From positions 1 to 63,198 of the forward strand of contig NZ_FOPM01000024.1 of NCBI RefSeq assembly GCF_900113485.1: 63,198 nt of DNA, read 5' to 3'. This DNA is from Methylobacterium gossipiicola (GTDB lineage: Bacteria > Pseudomonadota > Alphaproteobacteria > Rhizobiales > Beijerinckiaceae). Below, one piece after another: positions 60,824-63,198 of the stretch. The notes beneath the pieces were generated by a model. The model did no database searches, was not told the DNA's origin, and saw only the letters and a program-made list of their open reading frames with translations. Position numbers and translations under genes: made by a program. Positions within the stretch are counted from its first letter, which is position 1. The number at the start of each line of letters is the position of its first letter.

Positions 60824-62032
60824 ATGGAAAACCGGCTCGAAGCTCGGATCGCGGCAGGGAAAGCGATCGATAGAACCCTGCATAACAACCATCCGATCAC
60901 TGGCTGGCCCCTCGCCGTCCTGGCATGGCTCGACCGCAATGGTGCGCGTGGGCTGCTTGCGGACCTCGCGGTCGCTGGACCGCTGACCCGGCAAGCGGCG
61001 TACATCGTGGTCGCCGACGCCGATGTCGATGCGCCACGCAGGTTTCTTGACCGTCTTGGCATCCAGGCAAACGGCGCCGAGGGGATCGGGATCGCGCTCC
61101 GGACCCGGCACGCCAGGGACCTGATCGCGGCGACCTACGAGGCTCACCCTCGGGACGTGCCCTCGGGCCTCCTGCGAGCCCTGGCTCGGGTCCAGGAAGG
61201 TGCCTCCGAAGTTCCCGGCTTCGATCCGCTCGATCGCTGCGAGAGCTATCGTCAGCTTTTCGATATCTTCGTGGGTGATCGCGATGGCCGTCGTTCGAAC
61301 GCGCTTCGCTACTCGGGTAAGATGCGGTCCAGCTTCATCTGCGCCGTGAATGAACTCGACCCGGTCCTGGTCTGGCCCGAGGTTGTCCGCCGAATGGGGA
61401 CGGTAGAGCACATCGAACGCGCCAATGGATTGCTGCGCCTGATGCGCGAGATCGCGACGCAGACGTCGGATCAGGATTTGGTGGCGGCGATGCGGCAGTC
61501 CCTGGCCTCGGGCAATCCGCTCGATGCGTTCGCCCGCAAGGTGATCGGCCGGGCCGACCACCTCCCCGTTCCGAAGCTTCCTCAGGTCGAGGGGGTTCGT
61601 GTGCTGTCTACGGCTGAGGCGTACCGCCAGCATGGGGTTTCGATGCAAAACTGTGCCGTCACCCGGTTGCCTGAAGCGGTTCTCGGCCTCATCGCCATCC
61701 TGGAGGTGACGCATCGGGAGGAGGACGGGAGCCAGACTATCGTGGCGGTCGCCCTAACCCCAATGACGAGCGGCGTTTGGGCAGTTTCGTCGATCACGGG
61801 CGTGGCAAACGCGCGCCCGAGTGGGGCTGCGCTCAGAACGACATTGCAGAGGCTTCTCGCCTTGGGCGTGCAGATACCGGGGCCGTCCGCCGACTTTCGC
61901 CACCGCACGGTCTTGGCGACCATGCTGGGCGTCATTCGCTACGATGTTTTCGACGATTTCATCCGCGAGACCGGCGATCCCTATTCGGAAGCTCTGGCGG
62001 AACTTGAGGATGCGCTCGGGCAGGCGGCGTGA
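60824..62032 (+). CDS. First gene of an uncharacterised four-gene operon
   Basis: A 402-residue, mostly helical soluble protein with no family I can name. Arg/Asp-rich helices fill the first 270 residues (RANGLLRLMREIATQTSDQD). At about 275-300 the segment YRQHGVSMQNCAVTRL followed by hydrophobic strands (LGLIAILEVTH, TIVAVALTPM) has the layout of PcfJ-like domains, where a short NC motif precedes a small beta sheet; this is a weak match. ATG at 60824 has GGAGG 7 bases upstream in a hairpin. It overlaps the next gene and is divergent from hsdM. Confidence 0.75.
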   Translation: MENRLEARIAAGKAIDRTLHNNHPITGWPLAVLAWLDRNGARGLLADLAVAGPLTRQAAYIVVADADVDAPRRFLDRLGIQANGAEGIGIALRTRHARDLIAATYEAHPRDVPSGLLRALARVQEGASEVPGFDPLDRCESYRQLFDIFVGDRDGRRSNALRYSGKMRSSFICAVNELDPVLVWPEVVRRMGTVEHIERANGLLRLMREIATQTSDQDLVAAMRQSLASGNPLDAFARKVIGRADHLPVPKLPQVEGVRVLSTAEAYRQHGVSMQNCAVTRLPEAVLGLIAILEVTHREEDGSQTIVAVALTPMTSGVWAVSSITGVANARPSGAALRTTLQRLLALGVQIPGPSADFRHRTVLATMLGVIRYDVFDDFIRETGDPYSEALAELEDALGQAA

Positions 62033-62265
62033 TGGATGCCGTCACCATCCTTTTGGAAGCGCCCTCTCACGAGGTCCTTAGAGATAAACGGGGGGTCGTC
62101 GTTGGACGGATCGAGCAACAGAGGCTTACCGGCAAATCGGTGGCCCGTGATGCCCGAGGACGTGTGGTTGGGGTGTATAATCCCCGCGAAGGGCTGACGC
62201 GGGATGCCTCCGGCAAGGTCGTCGCCCGAGGCAACCTCCTGATCGGACTGCTCCGGCCGTGGTGA
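62032..62265 (+). CDS. Small beta-repeat protein of the four-gene operon
   Basis: A 77-residue protein with three related turns: RDKRGVVVGRIE, RDARGRVVGVYN and RDASGKVVARGN, spaced about 21-22 residues apart. Each is a D-x-x-G-x-V-V hairpin, so the protein probably forms a small repeat sheet. Similar repeats occur in unannotated small proteins of mobile elements. The ATG at 62032 shares a base with the preceding TGA (TGATG); a GTG at 62029 is also possible. Function unknown. Confidence 0.72.
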   Translation: MDAVTILLEAPSHEVLRDKRGVVVGRIEQQRLTGKSVARDARGRVVGVYNPREGLTRDASGKVVARGNLLIGLLRPW

Positions 62266-62744
62266 TCGAAATCGACGACCTCGATTTTTCCGCCTTCTCG
62301 CCCGAGCATATCGCGAGGGTCCGGCCCATGATGGAGGAGCTTGCGGTGAAAACCCGCCGCAATTTGCGCCTGCTCGACAGCATCCTCGGAATCCAGACCG
62401 AGGCGCCCAACCTTGCTCACGAGCACGATTGCCTGTGTCTCGACCTGCACGAGGCCAACACGCTGACCGCCGCCCTGAAGGACGATCTCACCCTTGCCCA
62501 TCGACGGATCAAGGTTCTTGAAGACCGTCTCGCGGCCTTAGAGGACACAGAGGTAGAGGCTGCGGTCTACCGCTCCGTAGGACTGGCCTCCACGGCCCAC
62601 GCCGTGGTTGTCAGTGCGGCCCGACGCGCCCTCCTCCACCACCTCCACCCGGATCGCACGCCGCCTGCTCAACGCGCAGAGGCGACGCGGCGATTTCAGA
62701 TAGCGAGTGCGGCGTTCGACAGGATCGTGGAGCTTCGGCGATGA
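62262..62744 (+). CDS. Coiled-coil protein with a J-domain-like C-terminus
   Basis: A 160-residue protein with a GTG start overlapping the previous stop (GTGA). Residues about 60-96 form a coiled coil (LTAALKDDLTLAHRRIKVLEDRLAAL). The C-terminal 45 residues have the form of J-domain helices II and III: AARRALLHHLHPD with HPD at 129-131, then RAEATRRFQIASAAFDRIVE. A canonical helix I is missing or replaced. J-domains recruit and stimulate Hsp70 (DnaK) ATPase; if functional this could couple the operon to DnaK. That is inference from the motif. Confidence 0.75.
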   Translation: MIEIDDLDFSAFSPEHIARVRPMMEELAVKTRRNLRLLDSILGIQTEAPNLAHEHDCLCLDLHEANTLTAALKDDLTLAHRRIKVLEDRLAALEDTEVEAAVYRSVGLASTAHAVVVSAARRALLHHLHPDRTPPAQRAEATRRFQIASAAFDRIVELRR

Positions 62745-62869
62745 CGAGCCTCCTGATGCTGATCGTGCTGGTCTGGTGCTGCCGCAGAGCACTCCTGTGG
62801 ATCACCGTGAGGTTGGCCATCTTCGCCGCTGGCTTCCGGATCGGCTGGAAGCTCCTGGACCGATGCTAG
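62741..62869 (+). CDS. 42-residue single-pass membrane peptide
   Basis: A short gene overlapping the previous stop as ATGA. The product MTSLLMLIVLVWCCRRALLW continues as a second hydrophobic stretch (ITVRLAIFAAGF) and ends IGWKLLDRC, so it probably inserts in the membrane as one or two helices separated by CCRR. The TAG stop is part of the CTAG next to the insertion sequence, so the natural C-terminus may have been changed or merely abutted by the insertion. Confidence 0.55.
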   Translation: MTSLLMLIVLVWCCRRALLWITVRLAIFAAGFRIGWKLLDRC

Positions 62870-63198
62870 GGCGTGTCATCGCTTGAGCCAATCGAGGGCG
62901 GCTGCGAGGCAGAGGACGCCGGTGAAGCTGGCGGCGGTCTTTTCGTAGCGCGTGGCGATGGCCCGCCACTCCTTGAGCCTGGCCCAGAGGCGCTCGACCT
63001 GGTTGCGGTTATTGTAGATCCAGTCCGGGCAGGCGACGGGCGCCTCATGGCGCTGGGGCGGGATCGCAGGCCGTGCGCCCATGGTCCAGATGTGGTCGCG
63101 AAAGGCGTGGCTGGTGTAGCCACGGTCGCCCACGACCCACTTGGGCACGCCGGGCAGCCCATCGAGCAACGGAACCGCATGGGGCAGCTCATGGGCCT
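62870..63198 (-). mobile_element. IS5-family insertion sequence, right part (right window edge)
   Basis: The second copy of the element at the left edge, in opposite orientation. It is preceded by CTAG (62866-62869) and begins GGCGTGTCAT, as the left copy does when read inward from its end. It differs from the left copy at a few positions (for example CTC for CTA and GAG for GAC in the VERLWARLK-W region, AACCAGGTC for AACCAAGTC). The 5' half lies beyond the window. Confidence 0.8.
62876..63198 (-). CDS. IS5-family transposase, C-terminal part (5' end outside window)
   Basis: The C-terminal 106 residues of the same DDE transposase as at the left edge, with GDRGYTS and the NRNQVERLWARLKEW helix carrying the catalytic Glu. 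Only two residues differ from the left copy over the shared part. The gene reads into the window, toward the four-gene operon, and stops 6 bases before the element end. The N-terminal half with the first catalytic Asp is not present in the window. Confidence 0.88.
   Translation of the reverse strand, partial: AHELPHAVPLLDGLPGVPKWVVGDRGYTSHAFRDHIWTMGARPAIPPQRHEAPVACPDWIYNNRNQVERLWARLKEWRAIATRYEKTAASFTGVLCLAAALDWLKR

Overview
The window looks like chromosomal DNA from a high-GC alphaproteobacterium of the order Hyphomicrobiales (Rhizobiales), most likely Methylobacterium or a close relative. This rests on the strong GC bias, housekeeping genes in alphaproteobacterial order (lptF-lptG-lptD-pdxA-rsmA, carA and carB, yqeY-dnaG-rpoD, map-radC), an extended CarB, and a DnaG whose zinc finger is degenerate as in other alphaproteobacteria. 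The genus is inferred; there is no 16S rRNA gene here.

Both window edges lie inside near-identical, inverted copies of one IS5-family element (1-360 and 62870-63198). This is what an assembled contig broken at repeats would look like.

Region by region: 475-4259 holds a Tim44-domain membrane protein and an MHYT-PAS-GGDEF-EAL cyclic-di-GMP protein. 4286-11147 is a leftward outer-membrane block (lptF, lptG, lptD) ending in pdxA and rsmA, with no surA. 11363-16395 carries pepA, a membrane protein, fadD and msrP. 16417-20584 is a leftward run of a LysR regulator, trxB, an ELM1-like gene, a periplasmic protein and greA. 20705-26227 holds carB and carA separated by a small membrane gene. 26426-34854 carries yqeY, a chemoreceptor, dnaG, rpoD and a class III nucleotide cyclase. 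34905-38152 is a TPP-riboswitch-controlled thiO-thiS-thiG-thiE operon in which thiE contains an in-frame palindromic insertion. 38158-42327 is a complete Anbu (ancestral proteasome-like) operon. 42545-45768 holds map-radC, a zinc-finger protein and a flavin monooxygenase.

At 45806 a tRNA-Leu(UAA) gene is followed directly by a tyrosine integrase. From there to the right edge the content is an accessory island of lower and uneven GC: a serine recombinase, orphan genes, a two-gene HTH/DUF4258-like cassette with a decayed second copy of its small gene, a possible uracil-DNA-glycosylase-fold protein, an M15-like protein, an AT-rich zinc-ribbon gene, an mrr remnant, and a type I restriction-modification operon (hsdM-hsdS-hsdR) coupled to a YgjP/SprT-like metallopeptidase gene.

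Divergent from hsdM is a tightly coupled four-gene operon (60824-62869) of unrecognised function. It encodes a 402-aa protein, a small repeat protein, a coiled-coil protein with a J-domain-like HPD end, and a 42-aa membrane peptide. The ribosome binding site of its first gene lies in a perfect hairpin. This operon and the thiE insertion are the best candidates for something undescribed.
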